From SOJA01 sp964598485 (lineage in GTDB: Archaea > Thermoproteota > Bathyarchaeia > Bathyarchaeales > Bathycorpusculaceae): a stretch of DNA of 64,000 nucleotides. The stretch's first letter is position 1. Every line of letters starts with the position of its first letter. Positions 26,850 to 34,952 of the stretch are shown here, in pieces. A model generated the notes under the pieces. It was not told the DNA's origin. It was given only the letters and a program-made list of their open reading frames with translations, and made no database searches. A program made the position numbers and the translations under genes. The stretch spans positions 85,079 through 149,078 of the forward strand of contig CAZRCD010000004.1 in the NCBI GenBank assembly GCA_964598485.1, written 5' to 3'.

Positions 26850-27266
26850 CTAGATCCGTGGTTTTGCGCTTTCAATTTTTCTCAGGAATGGGTGCAATGC
26901 TGGTTTTAGATTATTATCTTCTGCTAAGAGTCCTTTAGATATTCCTGGTGTGCCTATTTTTCTGCATATGAAGTTGAGCGAGTCTTCTGTGAAGTTTAGT
27001 AAGCCTTTCCCTTCGGTTGTCAGCGTGTACACTTTTCTGGGTCGTTCGTTGCTCATGTCCCATTCGCTTTTTACATATCCCTTTTTCTCTAACGTGTTCA
27101 ATAGCGGATAAATGGTGCTTGGTCCAAAGTACACTCCAAAGCTTTTGCGGATTATTGTGATTATCTGGTATCCATGCATTGGTTTTGTGTTCAAGAACTG
27201 TAGCACTATGAGGTCTAAGAGGCCCTTCATCAATTTGACTTGGACTTCTTTCGAGTTGTTACCCAT
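26850..27266 (-). CDS. PadR-family transcription regulator
   Basis: A 138-residue regulator with the PadR winged helix: LLDLIVLQFLNTKPMHGYQI, FGVYFGPSTIYPLLNTLEKKGYVKSEW and the wing RPRKVYTLTTEGKGLL, then a C-terminal dimerisation helix. It is divergent from a second PadR gene and the 156-base gap between them holds two palindromes, so autoregulation and cross-regulation are likely. Confidence 0.9.
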   Translation of the reverse strand: MGNNSKEVQVKLMKGLLDLIVLQFLNTKPMHGYQIITIIRKSFGVYFGPSTIYPLLNTLEKKGYVKSEWDMSNERPRKVYTLTTEGKGLLNFTEDSLNFICRKIGTPGISKGLLAEDNNLKPALHPFLRKIESAKPRI

Positions 27267-27290
27267 GTGTTTACTTCCTTTGTGTATTTT

Positions 27291-27315
27291 TGTCCAACAG
27301 TTTTACTGTTAGACA
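27291..27315. promoter_or_regulatory. Near-perfect palindrome between PadR genes
   Basis: TGTC-c-AACAGT-ttt-ACTGTT-a-GACA: 10 of 11 bases in each arm pair around a 3-base centre. It sits 25 bases upstream of the minus-strand PadR start and is a strong operator candidate. Outer half-sites TGTC/GACA are shared with the neighbouring palindrome at 27324. Confidence 0.65.
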
Positions 27316-27323
27316 TGGATACA

Positions 27324-27345
27324 ATATGTCCTTTTTAAGACATAT
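27324..27345. promoter_or_regulatory. PadR operator candidate, copy 1
   Basis: ATATGTC (27324-27330) and GACATAT (27339-27345) are perfect inverted arms with an 8-base spacer. PadR proteins commonly bind palindromes of the ATGT-N(8-10)-ACAT kind. The same arms and the same spacer length recur at 28184-28205. Confidence 0.7.
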
Positions 27346-27422
27346 CTCAAGACTTTCTATTGCATAAACGTGAATATAAAGGTTCATACCTACTAGAAAC
27401 ATAAAAAAGCATACCGAAGCAT

Positions 27423-27833
27423 ATGAGAATATTCTGTTTTGTACATAATTTAAATAAGCTCAAACATGAACCAGTTCAGAATAGAACATGTTTAGAGAGT
27501 GAAAGATTGACAGAAACTTTCAGAAAAGAACTTGTTCAACGCATGACCAGAAACTTGCTTGATATTCAAATTTTAAGGCTTGTTCAGGCCCAACCTATGT
27601 GGGGTTACAAAATAAAAAAAGTAGTAGAAGCGTTGTTCGGTGTAAAGCTAAGGCACGGCGCATTATATCCACTGCTTAATAAACTGGAACAGAAAGGCTT
27701 CTTAACAAGTGAAAAACAAAAGCAAGGAGGAAGAACAAGAAAAGTTTACACAATAACCAGAAAAGGAAAACAGTACATAGACGCATACGCTGGTATACTG
27801 AAAGAACAAATAGAAGGCTCTGACATCAAATAG
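27423..27833 (+). CDS. PadR-family transcription regulator
   Basis: A second PadR protein, up to 136 residues: NLLDIQILRLVQAQPMWGYKI, GVKLRHGALYPLLNKLEQKGFLTSE and the wing GGRTRKVYTITRKGKQYI. The first 28 residues from ATG 27423 are not family-like; TTG 27507 would give a compact 108-residue PadR and may be the real start. Divergent from the other PadR gene across the palindromes. Confidence 0.87.
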   Translation: MRIFCFVHNLNKLKHEPVQNRTCLESERLTETFRKELVQRMTRNLLDIQILRLVQAQPMWGYKIKKVVEALFGVKLRHGALYPLLNKLEQKGFLTSEKQKQGGRTRKVYTITRKGKQYIDAYAGILKEQIEGSDIK

Positions 27834-27843
27834 TATGTCGTTT

Positions 27844-28002
27844 TTACTTTCGCTTTCGGAAAAGCATTATGTCATCGTAGGTGCAGGCATATTCAAATTC
27901 TTTTGCTATGGGCTGTTTTGCCTCTTCAACTGTTTTAACGTTTAAATTATGAAACTCGTCGTTTTTCTCATTTACATGTCGAATTGTTGAACGTGTACGC
28001 AA
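27844..28002 (-). pseudogene. C-terminal tail of a tyrosine recombinase (remnant)
   Basis: A 52-codon frame whose sequence (NEKNDEFHNLNVKTVEEAKQ, then EFEYACTYDDIMLFRKRK) matches the tail I know from archaeal SSV/pNOB-type and chromosomal tyrosine integrases, where a region after the catalytic Tyr ends in (F/Y)EYV-x(6)-FRKRK. The catalytic domain is absent here, so this is a remnant. A piece of catalytic domain lies 600 bases upstream on the same strand (28588-28986) but overlaps it in content around E-x-N-D-x-F-H, so two different integrases or a duplication are involved. Confidence 0.55.
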
Positions 28003-28183
28003 ATTTTATTATTTGCAAATTTTTGTATGCAACCAGTATCTAAATCAAGATTTCAGCTAGTTCTTAGAGTTTGAAAAATGTTTGATCCTTGCAAGACGCT
28101 TATTCAAACCAGTGGGACGTTTTATGCAACATTCGGAGTTTTCCGTAATATTTATATCGTAAGAAACAGTATTACGTAGGTAG

Positions 28184-28205
28184 ATATGTCTCCTTTGAGA
28201 CATAT
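28184..28205. promoter_or_regulatory. PadR operator candidate, copy 2
   Basis: ATATGTCTC (28184-28192) and GAGACATAT (28197-28205) form a perfect palindrome with 4 unpaired bases; the ATATGTC-N8-GACATAT core is identical to 27324-27345. It lies 27 bases before the ATG of the small membrane/zinc protein, suggesting that one of the PadR regulators controls that gene. Confidence 0.7.
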
Positions 28206-28231
28206 TGTATAAGTGTAAGACACAGATACAT

Positions 28232-28603
28232 ATGGTGAAAAGCATGTTGGAAATAATAACGTCCATGTTGGAAATGCTCAGCCCCATGTCGAAAATACTG
28301 GTGCCCACGTTATGGTTATGTTTCGTAGCCTACGCTGCATGGTATTATACGTCTGCGAAAAAGTATGCGCCACTAACCCGTGAAGAGGTAAGAATACTGT
28401 GGAAGCTTCACAAACAAGACGTCGGATGCGAAGCCAAGAAATGGCAGGAAATAAGACGTAAAGATAAGATAGTCGGCTTTGAATGTGAATGTGGATACAA
28501 GCACGTACAGAAGCGTCCGATAGCAGCTAGCATGCCAGTGTCGCATGTCGGTCAGGTGTCTCCTGTGTTCTATAAGATGCACACCACTTATGAGTCAGAA
28601 TAA
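28232..28603 (+). CDS. Small protein with TM segment and zinc-ribbon-like CxCG
   Basis: A 123-residue frame from ATG 28232. The first 25 residues are Met/Leu-rich repeats (two near-copies of SMLEI/LEM), followed by a TM helix (about 30-48), then a soluble part: YAPLTREEVRILWKLHKQD, CEAKKWQEIRRKDKIVGFECECGYKHVQKRPI. Cys-x-Cys-Gly with an upstream Cys could bind zinc. Similar proteins occur beside archaeal integrases, and here integrase remnants flank it on both sides. The end overlaps the integrase fragment stop on the other strand by 16 bases. Confidence 0.6.
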   Translation: MVKSMLEIITSMLEMLSPMSKILVPTLWLCFVAYAAWYYTSAKKYAPLTREEVRILWKLHKQDVGCEAKKWQEIRRKDKIVGFECECGYKHVQKRPIAASMPVSHVGQVSPVFYKMHTTYESE

Positions 28604-28986
28604 TTCTTTTCTGTTTCAGCGGTTGTGCTGTGGAACTTGTCGTTTCTCTCGTCAAATATTGCTTGCTCAAGGTTTCTGTAAATGTCTGCATTCTGGATGT
28701 TTTTATGTCCGAGGAGATTCTTGACGTAGTTGGGATCCTTTGTTCTGTGATATTCCAGGGTGGCTTTCCGATGTGTAAGTGTGTGGAAGTGAATTTGCAA
28801 TAAGCTTGGATTCTGCAGTCTTCTGGCTGCCACTTTTCGTCGATGATAGAACTTACCGTATCGTGAAAGAATCATTTTATTTTTTTGAAAAAAGAGCCAA
28901 ACGGACCTCCCCCCGGCATTTTTCAAGCTTTTTATATTATGCAAGCTCAGTATCACATTAACTCGTAACAGTTTTGACACGCGCAC
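28588..28986 (-). pseudogene. Tyrosine recombinase C-terminal fragment, degenerate
   Basis: From residue 70 the frame reads IHFHTLTHRKATLEYHRTKD, VKNLLGHKNIQNADIY and NLEQAIF, the C-terminal catalytic region of archaeal tyrosine recombinases with His, LGHK and the nucleophile Tyr. The expected H-x-L-R-H is HTLTHRK, so one catalytic Arg is lost, and no N-terminal or first-Arg region precedes it; the first 60 residues are not recognisable. Called a pseudogene for those reasons. Confidence 0.7.
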
Positions 28987-29047
28987 GAAAACGACCTTAG
29001 AGAAACTTACAACTTTTAGAAGGTAAAATAACTATTTGCAGTCGAAA

Positions 29048-29368
29048 CTACTGACATAATTGTTTTGCTTGGGCTTTAATCATTGCGACGGCTTCGGCAA
29101 AAGTAATCTTGCACTGTTGTTTCAAGTTAAAACTCATCCTCAATTTTTCAACGATCCATTTCTCAATTATATCTGTGCCTTCTTCTCCGAACATAAAATT
29201 AAGCCCTTTCATGAATATTTCGGGTTTTTTTGGGATCTCCTTCCGTTTTAGCCCAGAGTTCTTTTCGAGATAGTAGTAGATGGCCTTTTTACCGCTATCC
29301 CCCAGAACTTCTAATCCGTCATCTACGCACTGCATAATTCTTTTTTCAAGCTGGGATTCGGCTGTCAT
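29048..29368 (-). CDS. NitrOD5/DUF3227-like protein
   Basis: A 106-residue protein with the pattern LEKRIMQCVDDGLEVLGDSGKKAIYYYLEKN, LKRKEIPKKPEIFMKGLNFMFGEEG and IIEKWIVEKLRMSF, which I know as a domain common in Thaumarchaeota and Bathyarchaeia (NitrOD5, DUF3227), of unknown function and often at the C-terminus of sensor proteins. It stands alone here. Its presence supports the phylogenetic inference for the host. Confidence 0.7.
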   Translation of the reverse strand: MTAESQLEKRIMQCVDDGLEVLGDSGKKAIYYYLEKNSGLKRKEIPKKPEIFMKGLNFMFGEEGTDIIEKWIVEKLRMSFNLKQQCKITFAEAVAMIKAQAKQLCQ

Positions 29369-29460
29369 GGAACTTACTTCTAGAACAAACCATATATAAG
29401 CTTTATTTTTGTTGAAAAGATATGTTTATTTACGACAAATCTAAAAGGAGGTGATGCTGT

Positions 29461-29583
29461 TTGAATTGGAAAATGATGATCGCTTCCCATTGGAAAATTG
29501 CACTAGTGCTCAGTTTGCTTACATTAAGGATGATTTGTGGGACAGCGTTCGCAGAGCCTATCGACTGCCCAGGTATGGGATAA
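29461..29583 (+). CDS. Short signal-peptide-like frame with perfect ribosome binding site
   Basis: A 40-residue frame beginning at TTG 29461, six bases after AAGGAGGTGA (29445-29454), a near-perfect complement of the 16S 3' end. It encodes a basic start, a hydrophobic core (WKIALVLSLLTLRMICGTAFA) and a short hydrophilic end, like a signal peptide with almost no mature part. It may be a truncated secreted protein or a leader peptide for the regulator gene at 29639. Without the ribosome binding site I would not call it. Confidence 0.4.
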   Translation: MNWKMMIASHWKIALVLSLLTLRMICGTAFAEPIDCPGMG

Positions 29584-29638
29584 GAATTAATACGATCATC
29601 GCAAGAAGCTCTGTAGTAGTCTGCAAAGTGATGCGGGA

Positions 29639-30772
29639 ATGCGCAAAAAACTTGATCTGCTTGATGTCAAAATCTTGGAAGGTTTAGGAAAATACTACCC
29701 TAGAAACATAACAGAAGTTGCAAAAAAACTAAATATGCCTAGAGGAACTCTGTTTTCGCGGATAAAAACACTGTCCTCCTCTTTTTATTTGAGATTGGTT
29801 ACAAATGTTTATATTACAAACTTAGGGTTGAAGAAAGGGGTCGTTTTTGCAAAAGCAACTCCGGGCGATGAGGATCTACTCTTTAACTGCATGAAAGTCA
29901 ACAAGTTTTACACGTACCTAAGCCGATGCTACGGCCCTTTTGAAGGCTGCCTTGGAATATATGCTATTCCTAAAGACCATACCACGAAGTTTGAACAGTT
30001 TGTGCAAGAGATAAAAGGACTTGGAGTAGCCTGTGAGGTGCAAATTCTTTGGTCGACTTCCTTTTATACAGTCAACCGAACAAGTAACTGGTTTGATAGT
30101 TCGTCTGAAACGTGGACTTTTCCATGGGACAAATGGGTCAAAGAGATTCAAACTGAGGGAACGGAGTTGCCGTATACACTTGTGGACCCTGAGGGCTTCC
30201 CTATAAAAGCTGATGAAACGGACTTATTCATAATAAAGGAATTGGAGAAAGACCCAACAATCAGCTTGACTGCCATAGCCAATAAGCTGGGGACAACTTT
30301 GCAAAATGTTAGTTATCACTATAACCTTCACGTCATCAAAAATGGACTGCTCGAGAATTTTCAAGTATTCATTTTTCCCTTCGATAGAACCACATCCGAC
30401 ACGTTCTTCTTTACCTTCAAATTTGACAGCACAGGAAAAATGGCCAAATTTGTGTTGTCACTTCTCGACAAGCCATTCGTATACATAGTAGGCAAAGTGC
30501 TAGGCGAAAACACCATAATCGCCCAAGTATATCTTCCTAGGCCTGAGTTTAGAAATTTTATCGATAATTTGTTAAAGCTTATTAGAGCCGGCTTTTTGCA
30601 AAACTACCATTATGTAATTCAAGACCTACGTTTAGGTAAATGGTCAAGGGAAACAATTCCATTTGAATTTTTCAAAAATGGGTCATGGATATACGACCAC
30701 AGTGAGCATGTTAGAAGTCTGCATGACTTAGTCAACAGACTAGCTTACCATGAAGTTAAGCTGGTTCGATAG
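29639..30772 (+). CDS. Lrp/AsnC-like regulator with two HTH regions
   Basis: A 377-residue protein with an N-terminal HTH (DLLDVKILEGLGKYYPRNITEVAKKLNMPRGTLFSRIKTL), an alpha/beta ligand-binding-like region (60-150), a second HTH (about 188-235; DLFIIKELEKDPTISLTAIANKLGTTLQNVSYHYN) and another alpha/beta domain. Such double Lrp-type regulators occur in archaea lacking bacterial repressors. GCGGGA before ATG 29639 is a weak ribosome binding site. Ligand and targets unknown. Confidence 0.72.
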   Translation: MRKKLDLLDVKILEGLGKYYPRNITEVAKKLNMPRGTLFSRIKTLSSSFYLRLVTNVYITNLGLKKGVVFAKATPGDEDLLFNCMKVNKFYTYLSRCYGPFEGCLGIYAIPKDHTTKFEQFVQEIKGLGVACEVQILWSTSFYTVNRTSNWFDSSSETWTFPWDKWVKEIQTEGTELPYTLVDPEGFPIKADETDLFIIKELEKDPTISLTAIANKLGTTLQNVSYHYNLHVIKNGLLENFQVFIFPFDRTTSDTFFFTFKFDSTGKMAKFVLSLLDKPFVYIVGKVLGENTIIAQVYLPRPEFRNFIDNLLKLIRAGFLQNYHYVIQDLRLGKWSRETIPFEFFKNGSWIYDHSEHVRSLHDLVNRLAYHEVKLVR

Positions 30773-31225
30773 GAGCGCACCCCGAAATCCGATGGGCTGT
30801 CTCGTTCTAGCCCTTGTTTTCTTTACGTCGAGTATGCATTAGGGTTAGTTTGAGCTTGTTTAGAAGTAGTAGTCCGACGCTCTAGGAAAAGCGGCAACTA
30901 CTTCTGAGAGGGGCGTCGCTCTATTTTCTTCCCGTTTATCTTCATGCCTGCGGTTAGTGGCAATTATGGATTTTCGATGTTGCTTTTTGGGTATCGGAAA
31001 GTGTTGTTGTATGTTTACCTAGGGGGGTCACAACAACAATTCTAGTTGGTGCCATTAGCGCGTGCTGTATGGAGTCCATAAAAAGGGGAGTTTGCGGGAG
31101 AAATCTCTACGACAAGCCTAAAAGAACAAATACAAATGCAGGATCTTGAAGTTATTGCTCGATAAGTTTCTCTCACAAAATCATTGTTATTAATTTTAAA
31201 TAGAACTAACAACAAAAGCTAACAC
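30773..31225. other. Intergenic region, no gene seen
   Basis: No coding frame of quality on either strand. GC-rich stretches around 30870-30935 have partial inverted symmetry (GACGC...GCGTC), which might reflect a structured RNA or a terminator, but I cannot fold it convincingly. The last 35 bases hold the promoter of the polyprenyl synthase. Confidence 0.35.
31194..31202 (+). promoter_or_regulatory. TATA box of the polyprenyl synthase gene
   Basis: TTTTAAATA centred about 28 bases before ATG 31226, which predicts a leaderless mRNA. Confidence 0.5.
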
Positions 31226-32227
31226 ATGAGCCCTAGAAAACACAAAAAAACTTCTGAAATGCTTTTAGAAAACCTCAAGAAAAGAAGCAAAAAAGGGCTT
31301 GAATTTGCAAGAAGAACTATTCTGACAGAGAAAATTGAATGCAAAAAAATACGTGAAGCATTAGAATACTATACTTCGAACTGGGAAATTTTCACTCATC
31401 TTGGATTATTTTCAATCGCTTGCGAAGCGGTGGGTGGTAACCCGGACAAAGCTGTAGAGATTCAAGCAGCCATAGCTATGATAGCAGCCGCCCTTGATGT
31501 ACACGATGACATTATTGACAAATCAGACATAAAGCATGGAAGACCAACTGTTTTTGGAAAATTTGGACATGATATGGCGCTTCTTTTGGGAAATGCATTC
31601 TTGGTGAGCGGGTTCACTCTCCTCAACAGATCAACTGCAAAATTTCCAAGAGAAAAAAGGGGGGAAATCTTTCAAACGCTCAAAAAATCACTGTTTGAAC
31701 TTGGAGTTGCACATGCTTTAGAATTAAATCTAAAGGAAAGAATTGATGTTGTAGCGGAAGAATATATGCAAATTCTGAACATGAAGGCAACAAGTGTTGA
31801 AGCAGATATGCGAATTGGGGCCATAATCGGTGGAGGAACAAATAGTGAAGTTCAAGTTCTAACAAGGTATGGAAGAATTTTGGGGATACTGGCTACTCTG
31901 AGAGAAGAATTCATAGATATTTTTGAAATCGAAGAACTATCTCAACGCATACAAAATGAATACGTACCTATTCCAGTTTTATTCGCTATGCACGATAAGA
32001 ACTCGGAGAAGAGAATACGAAAGTTGCTTGCAAGAAAACATGTAACAAACAAGGATGTTGATGAACTTCTTGACATAGTTTTCGAAGCAAAGAGTGTGAG
32101 AAAACTTAAAAAAATGATGAATTATCTAATAGAAGAGTCTACTCATTTAATCCCAAGAATAAAAAATGTTAAAATAAGAACAATATTAGGAAAACTGGCG
32201 GTGTCCGCGTTGGAGGATTTACAGTGA
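31226..32227 (+). CDS. Polyprenyl (geranylgeranyl) diphosphate synthase family
   Basis: A 333-residue all-helical prenyltransferase. The first Asp-rich motif is present as DVHDDIID (residues 91-98), followed by HGRPTVFGKFG and the KATS pair near 188. The second motif, normally GxxxQxxDDxxD, reads GILATLREEFID (residues 220-231), i.e. Glu-Glu-x-x-Asp, and lacks the Gln. The family makes C15-C25 isoprenoid diphosphates for archaeal lipids, but these changes point to a paralogue with altered function rather than the housekeeping enzyme. No lipid gene is adjacent. Confidence 0.78.
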   Translation: MSPRKHKKTSEMLLENLKKRSKKGLEFARRTILTEKIECKKIREALEYYTSNWEIFTHLGLFSIACEAVGGNPDKAVEIQAAIAMIAAALDVHDDIIDKSDIKHGRPTVFGKFGHDMALLLGNAFLVSGFTLLNRSTAKFPREKRGEIFQTLKKSLFELGVAHALELNLKERIDVVAEEYMQILNMKATSVEADMRIGAIIGGGTNSEVQVLTRYGRILGILATLREEFIDIFEIEELSQRIQNEYVPIPVLFAMHDKNSEKRIRKLLARKHVTNKDVDELLDIVFEAKSVRKLKKMMNYLIEESTHLIPRIKNVKIRTILGKLAVSALEDLQ

Positions 32228-32424
32228 CGGCATTTATACAGGAAAAACTCGAACCGGAACTTTCCGTTTCTTTACCGTTTTCATCTTACCTCTCCTCTCA
32301 CGATTATACTTGTACAACACATCTACTACTTAAGTTTTGTTGTTGAACATGAATACAGAAACATTTGAACCAAGAAAATGTTTTATCTTGCAAAACCATT
32401 TTTGAGTAATAGGTCGCATTGAAA

Positions 32425-33642
32425 ATGCAGTCTGGAAACGCCCTTAAACCAAAGATCGTTTGGAAGGAATTTCTCCCAGCATTTGTTCTGGTATTTAACA
32501 GTATTACATGGTACACATTAACGTATGCAATGTTTAGTAATTCCGTAAACGACCTGCCTGTTTCTGCGACTGAGACTTTGGTTTTCTTCATTGTCTACTA
32601 CGTGGGAGTCACTTGTTCCGCCATCTTAGGATCAATAATTTTTCCACGTGCGAGAGAAAATTGTCTTCTTCTGTGGATACTTACTGGAACCGTTATGTCA
32701 GTGCTGTCAACTACCATCGTCAACAACAGTACATCCGTAAATATTTTGATTTCACTCTTTTTGGGAATTTCAGTTGGAATCGGTCTTCCATCGTGTTTAG
32801 CTTATTTTGCAGATGTAACGTTTGTCGAAAACCGAGGGGTTCAGGGAGGAATAATATGGAGTGCCGTTGGCTTTAGTACTCTCCTGTTTGCGTTGCCATT
32901 GAACATGCTCAATTCTGTCTTAGCCTTTCTGGCACTTGCGGTATGGAGGGGATTCGGTCTCGGTGCTTTCTTCTTTATGAAAAGTGGACGAGGAATTCGA
33001 CCAACACGTAGCACCTATAGCATTTCCTCAATCCTGAGAAGAAGAGATGTTATTCTGTATTTGGTTCCCTGGACTATGTTCTGTCTCGTGAACTTTATGG
33101 AGGCGCCAATATTGGAGAACCTCTTTGGGGGCTTCTTCCTTTTCGTTGGATTTATTGAATTCGCAATAGCAGGAATTTTTGCCTTGGTAGGAGGTGTAAT
33201 GGCGGATCTTGTAGGTAGAAAGCGAGTGATAATAACTGGTTTTGTCGTGTTAGGTATCGAGTATGCTGTTCTAAGTCTTTTTTCTGGAATGCCAGTTTCT
33301 TGGTACATGTACACAGCCTTTGATGGCATCGCTTGGGGAATGTTTGCCTCTGTTTTCTTTATGACTTTGTGGGGCGACCTTGCAGGTGCCAGTGAAAAGG
33401 AAAAATATTACCTTATGGGTGGGCTTCCTTACCTGCTTGCCGGTATCTTACCGATATTGGTTAAACCCCATATGGAAGTAATTCCGTTAGGCTTGACCTT
33501 TTCCTTGGCTAGTTTTTTCCTGTTCTTGGCTGTCATTCCTTTGATATATGCTCCTGAGACCCTGCCTGAAAAGAAAATCAAGGAAAGAGAACTCAAAAAG
33601 TACATTGAAAAGGCTAAGAAGACTAGGGAAAAATACAAGTGA
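32425..33642 (+). CDS. MFS transporter
   Basis: About 405 residues with 12 predicted TM helices and the cytoplasmic MFS loop GGVMADLVGRKRVIITG between helices 8 and 9 region; the first-half loop is less conserved (PRARENCLL). Closest in style to archaeal drug/sugar efflux facilitators. The basic C-terminal tail (KKYIEKAKKTREKYK) resembles the tail of the short frame at 33689. ATG 32425 is preferred to TTG 32419. Confidence 0.85.
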   Translation: MQSGNALKPKIVWKEFLPAFVLVFNSITWYTLTYAMFSNSVNDLPVSATETLVFFIVYYVGVTCSAILGSIIFPRARENCLLLWILTGTVMSVLSTTIVNNSTSVNILISLFLGISVGIGLPSCLAYFADVTFVENRGVQGGIIWSAVGFSTLLFALPLNMLNSVLAFLALAVWRGFGLGAFFFMKSGRGIRPTRSTYSISSILRRRDVILYLVPWTMFCLVNFMEAPILENLFGGFFLFVGFIEFAIAGIFALVGGVMADLVGRKRVIITGFVVLGIEYAVLSLFSGMPVSWYMYTAFDGIAWGMFASVFFMTLWGDLAGASEKEKYYLMGGLPYLLAGILPILVKPHMEVIPLGLTFSLASFFLFLAVIPLIYAPETLPEKKIKERELKKYIEKAKKTREKYK

Positions 33643-33688
33643 ATGTTGAAGTCATTTTCAGGTTGAGGGAAAGGTTAGGTTCTTTCAC

Positions 33689-33841
33689 GTGATATTGACA
33701 AATGAGTATAATCTTCGATGTAAGCATTGTTTTGGTGAAGCATTAATGAGCCTTATGAAGCTTTACCTGCAAGAGATATTAAGAAAAAATGCTCAAAGAT
33801 ACATAGAAGAAGCCAAGAAAAGTATGAAAGAAGGACTGTGA
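33689..33841 (+). pseudogene. Radical SAM N-terminal fragment (duplicate of the 34953 gene) with foreign tail
   Basis: A 50-residue frame starting at GTG 33689. Its first 19 residues (VILTNEYNLRCKHCFGEAL) align with the start of the radical SAM/SPASM gene at 34953 (VILTTECNLQCRYCFSEAL), with the first cluster Cys replaced by Tyr, and the DNA upstream of both starts is also alike. After that the sequence changes to a helical, basic tail (AQRYIEEAKKSMKEGL) similar to the MFS transporter C-terminus. It looks like a duplication scar made of two gene ends. Confidence 0.6.
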
Positions 33842-33848
33842 GTATTTA

Positions 33849-34835
33849 GTGAATGAAGGAGAGAAATCTACGAATGAAACTGTCGATGACGTTTTGGTCA
33901 GGGATTTCCGCAAATCCGATCTACACGACTTATTGGAAGTCCTCCGTCTGTCTTTTGCCGAAGAATTTGAGCTAACTGGTTTTGATCCAGACCACGTGAA
34001 AAAAATGGTTGATCAAATGTTTGGAATCATCGGTAGAATCTTCCTAGGCTTCTCCAAACTATTTGGAAAGGAGCCTATTAAGTTCCTTGTGGCAGAAGTT
34101 AATAAGAGACTTGTCGGCACAACTATAGTCAATAACCGAGGAAAAGTAGGCTACATATCGACTGTTATGGTACATCCTACTTACAGAAGAAAAGGCATAG
34201 CTAGGAAACTGATGAAGAATGCACTCGACTATATTCAAAAGAAAAAAATGGAGAAAGCAGTTTTGCATGTAGTGTCAACAAATGTGCCAGCGAAGAGTCT
34301 GTACACTAAATTGGGCTTCAAAGAATTTGAGAAAACAATGTATTTAGTTGGTAACGTAGATTCTTTCTCACAACCTGAGAACGTTAAAGGAATTCAGATC
34401 AGAAACTTCCAGAAAAATGACCTAGATGCAGCCTATGAACTAATAAAATCTTCAGAAGACCCGAAGCATCTCGAGACCTTTAACTTCAAGAAAAACGACC
34501 TGAAAACTTCTTTTATCCAACGAGTTTTTCACTTGTCCACGGAAAATAAAATCGTTGCCCTGCATGATAACCGCATAGTTGGCTATGCTCAAGCGATTTA
34601 CACAACACCCAATGAAGCTGGGCGGATTAGGAACGTCCAAGTCAATCCAGATATGAGGTCAAAAAGAATAGAAGAAATGTTGATATGTTCAGGAATGAAT
34701 GAAATTAGAAAAGTTGGAACTAAAAAAGTCCAAGGGGCAGCCTCTCTTAAGAGGCCAGAATTGATCGCGGCGATGAAGAGATTGGGATTTGAGAAACATC
34801 TAGAGATGGAAGGAATGGTTCGAGAACTTCTTTAA
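33849..34835 (+). CDS. Tandem GNAT acetyltransferase
   Basis: A 328-residue protein: N-terminal GNAT (about 15-170) with YRRKGIARKLMKNALDYI as the acetyl-CoA loop and a second GNAT-like half (about 178-325; VQVNPDMRSKRIEEMLICSGM, where the loop is degenerate). GTG 33849 gives an acidic leader of about 12 residues before the domain. It lies between the duplicate radical SAM fragment and the intact radical SAM gene and may be co-transcribed with the latter. Confidence 0.8.
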   Translation: MNEGEKSTNETVDDVLVRDFRKSDLHDLLEVLRLSFAEEFELTGFDPDHVKKMVDQMFGIIGRIFLGFSKLFGKEPIKFLVAEVNKRLVGTTIVNNRGKVGYISTVMVHPTYRRKGIARKLMKNALDYIQKKKMEKAVLHVVSTNVPAKSLYTKLGFKEFEKTMYLVGNVDSFSQPENVKGIQIRNFQKNDLDAAYELIKSSEDPKHLETFNFKKNDLKTSFIQRVFHLSTENKIVALHDNRIVGYAQAIYTTPNEAGRIRNVQVNPDMRSKRIEEMLICSGMNEIRKVGTKKVQGAASLKRPELIAAMKRLGFEKHLEMEGMVRELL

Positions 34836-34952
34836 GCATGCCTTAAACATCGTATCGCCTTACTTTATGTTGAGAGAAGGCGAAGAAAATCTGAGAAAAA
34901 TCCTTAAAAGTTTGTAGTTTCTTTCTGATAAGGAAATATAATATTCTTTCAT

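Noticed and set aside
29451..29687. 78-codon frame starting at the GTG within the GGAGGTGATG sequence
   Set aside because: The start codon lies inside the ribosome binding site itself, the sequence lacks family features and it overlaps the Lrp-like gene; TTG 29461 in another frame fits the site better.
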